A DNA stretch of 55,584 nucleotides from an uncultured Gardnerella sp. (GCA_947289115.1 CAMYPG010000007.1:1-55584), one strand, 5' to 3'; positions 8,226 to 17,327 are shown, numbered from the stretch's first letter. Numbers and translations: made by a program. Notes: generated from the letters alone by a model not told the origin.

Positions 8226-8391
8226 AAAAAAGCCCTGCGCACGGCAGAGCATCCAAAAAACACATAGTGTTAAAAAGTTTGTGAAAAATCGCAAATAAAT
8301 TGCAACAATCACTGCTCAACCTGTGCTGGCATGACACATCATTTTCAGGAATCTTACGACTCCACCAACGGTCTGTGGTTTACGTTGGGCA
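8226..8391 (-). promoter_or_regulatory. rplJL leader with attenuator-like hairpin (L10 leader)
   Basis: The transcript from the promoter at 8392-8420 has a leader of about 200 nt. Close to the gene a stem (GCTCTGC at 8250-8244 pairing with GCAGGGC at 8238-8232, one G-U) is followed by six U (8231-8226), a terminator-like structure 45 nt before rplJ. Upstream of it, the ACCGTTGGTGGAGTC segment fits the L10(L12) binding region of L10 leaders. Autoregulation is inferred from the family. Confidence 0.6.
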
Positions 8392-8420
8392 AGTTTAATA
8401 CCCACACGCGACAATGTCAA
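8392..8420 (-). promoter_or_regulatory. rplJL promoter
   Basis: On the minus strand: TTGACA (8420-8415), a 17-bp spacer, TAAACT (8397-8392). This is one of the best sigma-70-type promoters in the window and is placed correctly for the L10 leader. Confidence 0.75.
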
Positions 8421-8458
8421 TATTTTTCGCAAACTTTATAATTTATTTTTATTTAAGA

Positions 8459-8562
8459 TTATTTAAGAGCGTACTCAACACGCGCGGTTGCTGGCGACTT
8501 ATCCCAAACTAACGCGGAAAAGTCGAAAGCAACCGTACGCACCAAATACGCTCTTAAAATAA
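8459..8562. repeat. Composite hairpin built from an inverted pair of the 18-bp motif
   Basis: The outer arms are TTATTTAAGAGCGTA (8459-8473) and TACGCTCTTAAAATAA (8547-8562). Nested inside are a motif copy (GGTTGCTGGCGACTTATC, 8486-8503) and a diverged inverted copy (GAAAAGTCGAAAGCAACC, 8517-8534). It lies between the purine permease stop and the rplJL promoter, and on the minus strand could act as the permease terminator. The remaining intergenic bases to 8628 are A/T-rich, with a repeated TAACTAATATC. Confidence 0.65.
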
Positions 8563-8628
8563 TTAATTAAATTAATATCTAACTAATATCTAACTAATAT
8601 CTAACTTAACTAATACAAACTAACAGAT

Positions 8629-10023
8629 TTACAAAACTGCGTTAGCAACAAAATCAAGAATGAACAAAAGCGAAACAATCCAAAGCATTGGATGAACGTC
8701 TTTAGCACGCTTCTTGCAAGTCATAACTAAGCAATACATGATAAATCCAGCGGCGATGCCGTAAGAAATCGAGTAAGAGAACGCCATAAACACAGCGGCG
8801 AAGAACGCAGGAATAGCTTCAGAAATATCATCCCAAGCAATCTCCTTCAACGAGCTTGCCATCATGCAACCTACAACTACAAGCACGCCAGCCGTAGCAG
8901 CAGCAGGAACAGCGCTAGCCAAAGGCGCAAGCACAATCGAAAGTGCAAAGCACACAGAAACAACTACAGAAGTCAAACCAGTGCGACCACCAGCACCAAT
9001 ACCAGCAGCAGACTCAACGTAAGTAGTGGTGTTAGAAGTACCGCAAATTGCGCCAACCGAAGTTGCAATCGAATCAGCAAACAGCGCGCGATCCATCTTG
9101 GAGCTAAATCCAGAACCGTTTTCCAAAGCCTTCTCATCCGCCTCAGAGAAAATGCCAGTACGACGGCCAGTACCAATAAACGTGCCAAGAGTGTCGAAAG
9201 TATCCGACATAGAGAAGGCGAAAATAGTTACCAAAACAAGCGGAATGCGTGCTGGATTAGAGAAGAGAGCAGGGAAACCTTGCGGACCAAAAATAGCACC
9301 AAAGGTGGTTGGAAGCTGAGCAAAAGCATCTGTAACAGAAACAGCGTTATTTAACGAAGTCAAGCTAAGCGGAATACCAATCAAAGAGGTTGCAATAATC
9401 GTAATAAGCAAGCTTGCGCGAACCTTAAGAACAGTAAGAACAATAGCCAAAACAAGTCCAATAAGGAATAGCCACAAAACAGGATTGTTAATAACTGCAA
9501 GACCTGGAATAGCAGCGGTTGGCTTACTCTTAGCAGCGGCAGCAGGATCCTTGGAAGTAAAGGTTATTAAGCCAACGCTCATAATGCCTACGTATGCAAC
9601 GAATAAACCAATGCCACCACCAATCGCGTGTTGCAACGAAGTTGGGATGGCGCGAATAATCATCTTACGAATCTTAGTAACGGTAATAATAATGTTAATT
9701 AAACCGCACAAGAACACCATACACATGGCTTCTTGCCACGTAAAATGCAAGCCAAAGCAAACTGTGTATGTGAAGAATGCGTTAAGACCCATGCCAGCAG
9801 CTTGAGCGTAAGGCACGTTAGCAAACAAGCCCATAACAAGCGTGCCAATAATTGCTGCGATGATTGTAGCGAGGAAAACGCCACCCTTAGGCATGCCAGT
9901 TTGGCTTAAAATCATTGGGTTTACGACGATAATATACGACATTGCAAAGAATGTAGTGAGACCTGCAGTGATCTCCGTTGATACATTCGTGCCGTTTTCT
10001 TTGAGATGGAAGAACTTTTCCAT
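8629..10023 (-). CDS. AzgA-family purine (hypoxanthine/guanine/adenine) permease
   Basis: A 464-residue polytopic proton symporter of the NCS2/AzgA family, importing purine bases for salvage. Seen: EKFFHLKENGTNVSTEITAGLTTFFAMSYI (family N-terminus), NPMILSQTGMP, AQAAGMGLNAFFTYTVC, IGGGIGLFVAYVG, FSMSDTFDTLGT, ESAAGIGAGGRTGLTSVV and about 12-14 hydrophobic segments. I chose the ATG at 10023 because the family begins with MEKFF-like sequence; the 26 upstream in-frame codons do not look like part of it. I looked for a purine riboswitch in 10024-10315 and saw none. The exact substrate cannot be read from the sequence. Confidence 0.9.
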   Translation of the reverse strand: MEKFFHLKENGTNVSTEITAGLTTFFAMSYIIVVNPMILSQTGMPKGGVFLATIIAAIIGTLVMGLFANVPYAQAAGMGLNAFFTYTVCFGLHFTWQEAMCMVFLCGLINIIITVTKIRKMIIRAIPTSLQHAIGGGIGLFVAYVGIMSVGLITFTSKDPAAAAKSKPTAAIPGLAVINNPVLWLFLIGLVLAIVLTVLKVRASLLITIIATSLIGIPLSLTSLNNAVSVTDAFAQLPTTFGAIFGPQGFPALFSNPARIPLVLVTIFAFSMSDTFDTLGTFIGTGRRTGIFSEADEKALENGSGFSSKMDRALFADSIATSVGAICGTSNTTTYVESAAGIGAGGRTGLTSVVVSVCFALSIVLAPLASAVPAAATAGVLVVVGCMMASSLKEIAWDDISEAIPAFFAAVFMAFSYSISYGIAAGFIMYCLVMTCKKRAKDVHPMLWIVSLLFILDFVANAVL

Positions 10024-10315
10024 AAACTCTCTGTTCCTTGGTTTACAGCGCAAAAGACCATAAAAAGCGTGGCGATAGCACTTGAGCAATCGCGGACGCA
10101 ATTACATTTGGGCATTCACGCAGAGGTTACTGCGACTCGCTCGACGCACAAAGCAAAAGCCGAATAAACACGCTAGAAAACTCACGAAATTTGAAACGAC
10201 TTATAGAACTTTGAACAACCGAACAGGTTCGACCTTACGCGCACGTGCTGACCAAAGAAAATCATGTAAAGAACCATGCAAAGAAAACGTGTAGCGGATC
10301 GCACGAATGCAAAAA

Positions 10316-11095
10316 TCACCCAAAGCGGCCAGAAATGTAGCGCTCCGCCTCCGTGTTGCGCGGATTGTTGAACATAGTGGTTGTATCTGCAAAATACTCA
10401 AGATGCCCTGGTTTTCCAACCGCCTTAAGGTTAAAGAACGCAGTGTAGTCGGCAACGCGCGCTGCCTGCTGCATGTTGTGCGTTACAATCACAATCGTGT
10501 AATCGCGCTTAAGCTCGTTAATCAAATCTTCTACAGCAAGAGTAGAAATCGGGTCAAGAGCAGAACAAGGCTCGTCCATAAGAAGCACTTGCGGATGCAC
10601 AGCCACAGCTCGCGCAATACAAAGTCGTTGCTGCTGGCCGCCAGAAAGCCCGATTCCTGGCTTATCTAGTCTATCTTTAACTTCGTTCCACAAATTCGCG
10701 CCGCGCAAAGCCCACTCAACTAGGTCGTCGGCATCTTGCTTTGAAATATGGCGATTATTTAAGCGAACTCCTGCAAGAACGTTTTCTCGAATAGACATTG
10801 TTGGGAAAGGATTTGGACGCTGAAACACCATTCCAACATCTCGGCGAACTGCCACAGGATCCACATCTTTGCCATACAAATCACGGCCTTCAAGCAACAC
10901 CTGACCTTCCACGCGAGCGCCTGGAGTAATCTCGTGCATGCGGTCTAAAGTGCGCAAAACCGTTGATTTTCCACATCCCGAAGGCCCAATAAAAGCCGTA
11001 ACCTTGTTTGGCTCAATGCTTATGTTAACGTCTTCTACTGCTAGAAAATCACCATAGTAAATGTTCAAATGCTTAACATCAATGCGCTGACCCAT
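10316..11095 (-). CDS. pstB: Phosphate ABC transporter ATP-binding protein
   Basis: The ATPase of the high-affinity phosphate importer. It has 259 residues from MGQRIDVKHLNIYYG, with Walker A GPSGCGKST, Q-loop FQRPNPFP, signature LSGGQQQRL, Walker B VLLMDEP and the switch His in IVTHNMQQA. GTGAGG precedes the ATG at 11095. It lies 29 nt downstream of pstA and is the last gene of pstSCAB. No phoU follows: 10024-10315 holds no gene, only the permease upstream region. Confidence 0.96.
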   Translation of the reverse strand: MGQRIDVKHLNIYYGDFLAVEDVNISIEPNKVTAFIGPSGCGKSTVLRTLDRMHEITPGARVEGQVLLEGRDLYGKDVDPVAVRRDVGMVFQRPNPFPTMSIRENVLAGVRLNNRHISKQDADDLVEWALRGANLWNEVKDRLDKPGIGLSGGQQQRLCIARAVAVHPQVLLMDEPCSALDPISTLAVEDLINELKRDYTIVIVTHNMQQAARVADYTAFFNLKAVGKPGHLEYFADTTTMFNNPRNTEAERYISGRFG

Positions 11096-11124
11096 TTGCG
11101 CCTCACTTTCTAAAATCCTTCGTC

Positions 11125-12132
11125 TTACTTTGCTTTTACTGAAAACACGCGCGCCACAACTCGCCCAACAATATTCAGCAGCAAAACAATCACAATCAAG
11201 GCAAGGGCCGCTGCCCATGCTCGCTCCATTGGAATCGTAGTAACGCACGAAGATGGCGCGTTAGCTGGGCAATTCGCCGAAAGCTTTGAATACTCTTGGT
11301 AAACGTACACTGGCAAAGTGGTCATTTGCCCGTCAAAAAGATTGAAATTCGTGGATGCAATAAACCCAGCTGCCATTAAAAGCGGAGCCGTCTCTCCAAC
11401 CACGCGCGCAACCGCAAGAATGCAGCCAGAAACAATGCCAGGCAAGGCGGTTCGCAACACAATTTTTGTAATCATGCGCTGCTTTGTAACGCCTAGAGCC
11501 AGCGCCGCTTCTCTTAAATCGTTCGGCACAATTTTTAGCATTTCTTGACACGACTTAACAACAGTCGGAAGCATAAGCAGCGAAAGCGCAACAGACCCTT
11601 CAAAACCGTTGATTGTTCCAGGACCCACAAAAATCGTAAAGCTAGAAAACGCAAACAAGCCAGCCACAATCGAAGGTATTCCGCTCATAACGTCTACAAC
11701 AAGATTAATCAACGTAGCTAAGCGACTTCCTCGCGCATACTCAATCAAATACACGGAGCACATAATTCCAATCGGAATCGAAATCAGCATTGCGCCAAAA
11801 GTAATCTCCAAAGTTCCAATAATGGCGTGCAAAATACCGCCGTAACCACCTGTGCCAGTAGCAGCGCCACCAACCACATACGTCATATTATGCGTTAAAA
11901 AGTCAAGGTTTAGTCGCTTAATGCCGTTTACAATAGTCGTAAAAAGCAAAGAAAGAAGCGGAATTAGAGCAACTACAAAAGACAGGAAGATTAGCACGCG
12001 CATAAACGCGTCTTTTCGCTTACGACTTGCGATTCTAGAACGCGTTGGACGGAACTTGTTAAAGTCGATTTTTGGAGATTCGCTGCTTGCGCTAACAGAG
12101 CCAGCTTGTAACGATTCTGAATTTTGCATCAT
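11125..12132 (-). CDS. pstA: Phosphate ABC transporter permease PstA
   Basis: One of the two membrane subunits of the phosphate importer. It has 335 residues: a ~40-residue polar N-terminus, then six hydrophobic segments. The inner-membrane permease coupling loop EAALALGVTKQRMITKIVLRTALPGI (about residues 205-230) contacts PstB. The ATG at 12132 overlaps the pstC stop (ATGA), so the two are translationally coupled. Confidence 0.95.
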   Translation of the reverse strand: MMQNSESLQAGSVSASSESPKIDFNKFRPTRSRIASRKRKDAFMRVLIFLSFVVALIPLLSLLFTTIVNGIKRLNLDFLTHNMTYVVGGAATGTGGYGGILHAIIGTLEITFGAMLISIPIGIMCSVYLIEYARGSRLATLINLVVDVMSGIPSIVAGLFAFSSFTIFVGPGTINGFEGSVALSLLMLPTVVKSCQEMLKIVPNDLREAALALGVTKQRMITKIVLRTALPGIVSGCILAVARVVGETAPLLMAAGFIASTNFNLFDGQMTTLPVYVYQEYSKLSANCPANAPSSCVTTIPMERAWAAALALIVIVLLLNIVGRVVARVFSVKAK

Positions 12133-13091
12133 GCACTCGCCTTTCCCGTGATTTTGCGAGCAATAAGGTTTACAGCGAATGAAATAACAAACAGCACCAA
12201 ACCTGTAGCAATAAGCGCACTAACACCCAATCCGTTGGCTTCTGGGTATTGCGCTGCTATGTTTGCTGCAATCGTCTGGTTTTGTGAAGCTTGCAAAATG
12301 TTGAATTTAAAGGTGAATCCTGGAGACAAAATCATAAGAACTGCCATTGTCTCGCCAAGCGCGCGACCAAGACCAAGCATAGACGCGGAAACAATTCCCG
12401 ACTTTGCAAACGGCAAAACCGCCAGCTTTATCATCTCCCACTTTGTGGCACCAAGAGCGAGCGCGCCTTCTTGCTGCAATCGCGGAGCTTGCTGGAAAAT
12501 GTCTCGCGCCATAGAAGTTATAATCGGCAAAATCATAACAGCAAGAACAACACTAACGGTTGCAGCACTACGCGAAGGACTTGCCGCAGGACCTGCAAAA
12601 AGCGGAATCCAGCCAAAAATGTGCGAGATAAACTTCCAGAATGGGTATATGGATGGAACTAGCACCAATCCGCCCCAAAGACCGTAGATTACGGACGGAA
12701 TCGCAGCAAGCAAGTCGACTACACCACTTAAAAGCGGCACCATTTTTGGCGGAGCATAGTGGCTTATAAACAGCGCGATTCCAATCGAAACAAAGAATGC
12801 AAGGAGCAGAGCGAGCGCAGACATAAGAACAGTTCCAAAAACCATTGGCGCTACGTAGCTTAGGAAATCGTGCGCTTTGCCTCCCGTAAAGTCTAAAAAT
12901 ACTTGACTTACTTGGCTTTTGTTTGCGCCTACAATCGGCAACGCTTGAAACAGCAAGAACAACGCCACAGCTGTAAGCACCATTAAAATCAGCAATCCGC
13001 AAGCAATAGCTACGCTTTTGAACAAGCGGTCGGCAAAATGGCCACTTTTGCGCACATCTTTACTGATTTCAGTTCTTTGTTTAGAACTCAC
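12129..13091 (-). CDS. pstC: Phosphate ABC transporter permease PstC
   Basis: The partner permease of PstA. It has 320 residues, six hydrophobic segments and the coupling loop EGALALGATKWEMIKLAVLPFAKSGI. The reading frame begins at GTG (13091). An out-of-frame ATG four bases earlier would make only a four-residue peptide, and the AAAGGAG Shine-Dalgarno fits the GTG better. pstS lies 94 nt upstream. Confidence 0.95.
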   Translation of the reverse strand: MSSKQRTEISKDVRKSGHFADRLFKSVAIACGLLILMVLTAVALFLLFQALPIVGANKSQVSQVFLDFTGGKAHDFLSYVAPMVFGTVLMSALALLLAFFVSIGIALFISHYAPPKMVPLLSGVVDLLAAIPSVIYGLWGGLVLVPSIYPFWKFISHIFGWIPLFAGPAASPSRSAATVSVVLAVMILPIITSMARDIFQQAPRLQQEGALALGATKWEMIKLAVLPFAKSGIVSASMLGLGRALGETMAVLMILSPGFTFKFNILQASQNQTIAANIAAQYPEANGLGVSALIATGLVLFVISFAVNLIARKITGKASA

Positions 13092-13185
13092 TCATGCTCC
13101 TTTTGTAGTCATTATATAAATGCTATCAGCAGCAATATATTGACTACTCTATTAACTACTCTAAAATCTTGGCAAATTACTATTT

Positions 13186-14367
13186 TTACTTGCCTATCGA
13201 CTGAATCGACTTGTTAATCCTGCCCATAAGCTTTTCTGGCAAAGGCGCAGTTCCAGCAGCACCTTGAGCCGCAGCCTGGCCATCTTTGCTGGTAACGTAG
13301 CTAAGCCAAGACTTTGCAAATCGTGCTGTTGCAGCATCTTTGTAAGCGCCGCACACAATATCGTAAGAAACTAGCACAATAGGATAAGCGCCTTTTTCTT
13401 CCGTTTTGTGGTTTATTTTAACAACAACGCGGTGCTTTGATTTTGCTGCAGCATCTTCGTCAACCTTTGAATCGTTAACGGTTATAGAGCCACCTTCTGG
13501 GCTAATCTCGTTGTAAGAATCTCCCACTTTTACTGCCACAGTTCCAAGCTTTCCAACTTGCGAAAAGTCCGCGTATCCAATCGCTCCGTCTGCCATGCGG
13601 ATTGTGGAAACAACGCCAGACGTGCCTTTTGCGCCCTGACCCACGCTATTTGGCCAATTTTCGCTAAGATCGTATGACCAATCGCTTGGCGCAACGTCTT
13701 TTATGTAGCTTAAGAAGTTCTGCGTTGTGCCAGACTTATCGGACCTGTGAACAACTGTAATCGGCTTATCAGGTAGCTTTAGCTTTGGATTTTGCGATTT
13801 AATCGCATCATCATTCCAACGCGTAATCTTGCCGTCGAAGATTTTTGCGATTGTAGAAGCATCCATATTTATGTGTTTTCCAGCATCCGAAATGCCTTTT
13901 AGATTAAAGATTACTGCGATTGGAGAAACGTATACTGGAACGTCGAAAGCTGTAGTGCCATTTGCACAAACCGACTTTGACTTTTCTAACTCGTCGTCGC
14001 TTAGCGATTTATCGGACCCAGCCCACGCTGTGGCTCCCGTCATAAACGTTGTAACTCCTGCACCCGAGCCAGTTGGATTATATGCGATTTTTGCGCCAGG
14101 ATTTTTTGATTGGAATCCTGCAATCCACGCTTCTACAGCAACCTGCTGGGAAGATGCACCCGAGCCTTGGAAGTTTCCTACGATTTTTGCGCTAGTATTT
14201 GCGGACGATTGCGAATTACTTGCAGGAACATTATCTCCACAAGCTGCAAAGCTCACTAAAGTTGCGGACGCTAGCAATCCTGCTGCAATCGCGCGAATGT
14301 TCAAATTTGTGTTCAACTTGATTGATTTATTTTTTACTGCATTATTTTTTACTGCATTTTTACGCAT
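13186..14367 (-). CDS. pstS: Phosphate-binding lipoprotein PstS
   Basis: The substrate-binding component of the phosphate importer, anchored outside the membrane. It has 393 residues with a basic n-region (a repeated KNAVKN), a hydrophobic core and a lipobox LVSFAAC with Cys at about 43. The mature protein shows FQGSGASSQ and DKSGTTQNF, which contact phosphate in the family. I chose the ATG at 14367 because AAAGGA sits 9 nt upstream; earlier in-frame codons overlap that Shine-Dalgarno. Confidence 0.95.
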   Translation of the reverse strand: MRKNAVKNNAVKNKSIKLNTNLNIRAIAAGLLASATLVSFAACGDNVPASNSQSSANTSAKIVGNFQGSGASSQQVAVEAWIAGFQSKNPGAKIAYNPTGSGAGVTTFMTGATAWAGSDKSLSDDELEKSKSVCANGTTAFDVPVYVSPIAVIFNLKGISDAGKHINMDASTIAKIFDGKITRWNDDAIKSQNPKLKLPDKPITVVHRSDKSGTTQNFLSYIKDVAPSDWSYDLSENWPNSVGQGAKGTSGVVSTIRMADGAIGYADFSQVGKLGTVAVKVGDSYNEISPEGGSITVNDSKVDEDAAAKSKHRVVVKINHKTEEKGAYPIVLVSYDIVCGAYKDAATARFAKSWLSYVTSKDGQAAAQGAAGTAPLPEKLMGRINKSIQSIGK

Positions 14368-14421
14368 ATTCTTCATTCCTTTCAAGAAGAATTGCCATCA
14401 TGCCAGCCAATCTGCGTTTCT

Positions 14422-14464
14422 CGTATAACCTACCGCAAATTTTCCTCTTAAACTATTTAAACTA
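14422..14464 (-). promoter_or_regulatory. Candidate Pho-type direct repeat and -10 of pstS
   Basis: On the minus strand, TAGTTTAA occurs twice with a 9-bp period (14464-14457 and 14455-14448). TATACG (14427-14422) follows at -10 distance. In Pho promoters, direct repeats bound by the response regulator replace the -35 hexamer. The repeat differs from known actinobacterial PHO boxes, so this is tentative. Confidence 0.3.
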
Positions 14465-14650
14465 ATGTCTAAAACTGGCATCTTTTATTTCTTATTACCT
14501 TTTTTCTTCTATTAACGATGCCAATCATAAGAGGGGGGTAAAAACCTTGCCGCCAAAATCTGATTGCACTCAGAAAATGGCGGCATTTAGCGCTACTCGC
14601 CTTTTGTTTGGCGATGCAGCACGTCGGCGACCACATCGGCGTGTTGAATT

Positions 14651-15352
14651 CTACAAATTCCTAACAATATTTACCGTCATTTTTGCAGCTGTATCCGCGT
14701 ATTCGGATATGTCGAAAGTGTGGAACTCCTCGTATTTTGTGTCTGCATTATCGCTCATTGCGCGCACAACTAACGCTGGAACGTCGTTTCTTGCAGCAAC
14801 GTGAAGAATCGCAGCGCCTTCCATTTCTACAGCATCCGCTTGAGTCGCCTCAATCACTTCCGCCACTTTTTCGGGCGTGTCTACAAAATATCCGCCAGAG
14901 GCGATTGTTCCCAAAATGTGGTTAATGCCCATCTTTGTTAAAACGCTGTCTGCAGTTTTAAGAAGATAATCGTCTGAATGATATTCGTTTGTAAACGGCT
15001 TCCACTGATTAATCATGCGCATGTCGGTGTCTAAATATTTTAATGTTTTTCCAAGAACAACATCATTCGTATGCAAATTTTTATTGAGATTTCCCGCAAT
15101 TCCCGAAAAGATTACGGCCTGCGGCTTGTACGTATCAATTAAATACTGTGCAGTTGCAGCGGCATTTACAAGTCCCATTCCGCCAACTGTTGCAGCAACT
15201 TCGATTTTTCCGCCATCTTCGCATTCAAGCACGCCACAAGATACATCTAAGCTGGCTGCCTTATTATGCTTAACATTGCTAAGAGAACCGGCAATGTGAG
15301 TAACTTCTTCTTCCATAGCGCCAATAATGGCGATTTTTGTAAACTTAGGCAT
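14651..15352 (-). CDS. mtnN: 5'-methylthioadenosine/S-adenosylhomocysteine nucleosidase
   Basis: Cleaves MTA and SAH to adenine and a thioribose product; it detoxifies methylation by-products and feeds AI-2 synthesis where LuxS exists. It has 233 residues. Seen: IGAMEEE (third Glu, residue 16, matches the catalytic E12 of E. coli), FSGIAGN, VEMEGAA (ribose binding), and SDNAD, whose first Asp matches D197. It lies 8 nt downstream of a small membrane-protein gene. Confidence 0.95.
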   Translation of the reverse strand: MPKFTKIAIIGAMEEEVTHIAGSLSNVKHNKAASLDVSCGVLECEDGGKIEVAATVGGMGLVNAAATAQYLIDTYKPQAVIFSGIAGNLNKNLHTNDVVLGKTLKYLDTDMRMINQWKPFTNEYHSDDYLLKTADSVLTKMGINHILGTIASGGYFVDTPEKVAEVIEATQADAVEMEGAAILHVAARNDVPALVVRAMSDNADTKYEEFHTFDISEYADTAAKMTVNIVRNL

Positions 15353-15360
15353 TCGTCAAA

Positions 15361-15837
15361 TCATCCTTTTATCTTGTGCATTGAATTGCGTTTAATCAAA
15401 AATACGCTTACACAACACATAATAACAAAAGATGCGGTTGCAATTTTTAGCAAGGCGCTGCACGTAAATTCAAACCAAGGATTTGTGGAGGGAACATTCA
15501 AAAAACCCATGATTGAATCGTGGAACGCAATAAACCCAAAGAAAGACGCTATTAGCAAAACGCAAATCGTAGAGCCAACAACAAGACGCCATCCGCGCAC
15601 AAAAACGCAAAGCACAATCAATGTAATAAACGGAACAATAACGCTAAGCCATAGTGCGGAACAGGTAACAACAGTGTAGCCTTTGCTGTGAGTGCCGCGA
15701 TACCACGCAAACGCCAGAAGAAATGCGCCAGCAAGCAGAAGCGCAAAAATCGCGTATCGCGCGATCGTCAGGGCGCGGCTTGAAACGTTTTTATCTTGGT
15801 GAAGATTGTTACGATCGGGGGCTGGCGATTCGCACAT
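15361..15837 (-). CDS. Small four-helix membrane protein
   Basis: 158 residues from the ATG at 15837, which has AAAGG eight bases upstream; a GTG three codons earlier overlaps the Shine-Dalgarno. A polar N-terminus with CESPAPD is followed by four hydrophobic segments at about 30-50, 60-80, 85-105 and 130-150, ending in KRNSMHKIKG. I do not recognise a family. It is co-transcribed with mtnN. Confidence 0.65.
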   Translation of the reverse strand: MCESPAPDRNNLHQDKNVSSRALTIARYAIFALLLAGAFLLAFAWYRGTHSKGYTVVTCSALWLSVIVPFITLIVLCVFVRGWRLVVGSTICVLLIASFFGFIAFHDSIMGFLNVPSTNPWFEFTCSALLKIATASFVIMCCVSVFLIKRNSMHKIKG

Positions 15838-15888
15838 TTTGCACACCTTTGTTCAGAAATGCTGCATATTTGAGGTTTTATTGTAATG

Positions 15889-16009
15889 CGAATCGACGAC
15901 TTCGAGCTGCATAGCGCGCGAGAAGTCACCTCGATTCGCTGAGCCGCTTAGAGCAGAAGCACTGCTTCTGCGCGGCGAAGACGTGAGCGCGGCTAATCCG
16001 CGCGAACGC
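15889..16009. repeat. Modular hairpin repeat, copy B
   Basis: Conserved arms (GCGAATCGA ... TCGATTCGCTGAGCCGCT, and GCGCGGCGAAGACGTGAGCG) flank a central palindrome GCAGAAGCA-C-TGCTTCTGC (15953-15971). It lies between DAHP synthase and the small membrane protein gene. See copies at 26126, 37926 and 55290. Confidence 0.65.
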
Positions 16010-16067
16010 AGAAACACCCAGCCCTCACACAACTCCCAATAGGAATCGCACAACATTTTCGGCAAAA

Positions 16068-17327
16068 TCAAGACTTAATTCGGCGAGAAGAAACAGACTG
16101 CGCAAGCGTGTTAAGCAATCGCTCAGTATCTTCCCAAGAAATGCATCGATCCGTAATCGACTTTCCGTACTCAAGCTCACTCAAAGGCGCAGGATCTTGG
16201 TTTCCGCCTTGCAAGAAGCTCTCCATCATAACGCCTTTAATGCCTTTTTCGCCATGTGCAAGACGATCCGCAATATCTCGCACAACTTGAATCTGGCGAT
16301 TCTCATCTTTGCCCGAATTTCCGTGCGAGCAATCGATTACAACGCCATTAGACGCCACGCAATCCGCGCCGAGCCTCAAACGAACCGATGCAACAGCAGC
16401 AGCAACAGAAGCCGCATCGTAGTTTGGACCCTTGCTAGAGCCACGCAAAACAACATGACAATCAGGGTTTCCAAGTGTTTGTACAGCGCAAGCGCGTCCA
16501 AGATGGTCGATTCCAAAGAAAGTGTGATGCTGACTAGCTGCCAAACATCCATTGACGGCGGCTGTAACAGAGCCATCCGTTGCATTCTTAAATCCGACTG
16601 GCATAGAAAGACCGCTAGCAAGCTGGCGATGAATCTGCGATTCCGTGTTTCGCGCGCCAATCGCCCCCCAGCTAACAGCATCCGCAATAAACTGCGGGCT
16701 AGTCGGCTCCAAAAACTCGGTTGCTGCAGCCAAACCAGCGTCCAAAACGCCAAGAAGCGTGCGACGCGCCAAAAGCAAACCCTTGTGAATATCGTGCGTG
16801 CCGTCAATATCGGGGTCGTTAATCAAGCCCTTCCAGCCAACTGTTGTGCGCGGCTTTTCAAAGTAAACGCGCATAACAATCAAAAGTTCACCTTCGAGCT
16901 TTGCGCGCAAATCAGCCAAACGAGACGCGTAGTCAAGAGCTGCCTTAGGATCATGCACAGAACACGGTCCAACAATAACAAGAAGGCGGTCGTCATCTCC
17001 ATTAAGGCATCTGCGGATTTCATCGCGTGACTCTGCGACAATATCTTGCGCATACGGAGAAAGTGGCAACTCACCAAGCACTTGTGCAGGAGTGGGAAGC
17101 GGCTCCAACTCCAACACGCGACGGTTGATTATACGATCTACTCCAACCTGGTCTTCCCAGCGCTCGAATTTAGATGAATCGAGTGGATTTTTCCCTTCTT
17201 CAACAGCTTTTTTAACAGCACGAGCATCCGAGTGATTTAAGGCATTGCTGTTAAACGATTTACAATTAAGATCACTTGTACTAGACTCAATACCACTAAT
17301 ATCGCTGATATTAATATCCAACTCCAT
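16068..17327 (-). CDS. aroF: 3-deoxy-7-phosphoheptulonate synthase, class I
   Basis: Condenses PEP and erythrose-4-phosphate in the first step of the shikimate pathway. It has 419 residues. Seen: VIVGPCSVHDP, MRVYFEKPRTTVGWKG, DGTHDI, GARNTESQIHRQLASGLSMPVGFKN, GIDHLG and VIDCSHGNSGKD (metal and PEP ligands). The first ~55 residues are an Asn/Ser-rich extension not needed for the barrel. I chose the ATG at 17327 because GGCGGTG lies just upstream. The paralogue symbol is approximate. Confidence 0.93.
   Translation of the reverse strand: MELDINISDISGIESSTSDLNCKSFNSNALNHSDARAVKKAVEEGKNPLDSSKFERWEDQVGVDRIINRRVLELEPLPTPAQVLGELPLSPYAQDIVAESRDEIRRCLNGDDDRLLVIVGPCSVHDPKAALDYASRLADLRAKLEGELLIVMRVYFEKPRTTVGWKGLINDPDIDGTHDIHKGLLLARRTLLGVLDAGLAAATEFLEPTSPQFIADAVSWGAIGARNTESQIHRQLASGLSMPVGFKNATDGSVTAAVNGCLAASQHHTFFGIDHLGRACAVQTLGNPDCHVVLRGSSKGPNYDAASVAAAVASVRLRLGADCVASNGVVIDCSHGNSGKDENRQIQVVRDIADRLAHGEKGIKGVMMESFLQGGNQDPAPLSELEYGKSITDRCISWEDTERLLNTLAQSVSSRRIKS

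Noticed and set aside
10214..10229. LexA-like site CCGAACAGGTTCG
   Set aside because: The half-sites CGAAC and GTTCG are only two bases apart; the actinobacterial SOS box needs four between them.
10024..10315. Purine riboswitch upstream of the purine permease
   Set aside because: I do not find the conserved loop or junction sequences of the purine aptamer on the minus strand.
14533..14538. G6 run upstream of pstS as a phase-variation tract
   Set aside because: Six bases is short for slippage and it is not inside a recognisable promoter.
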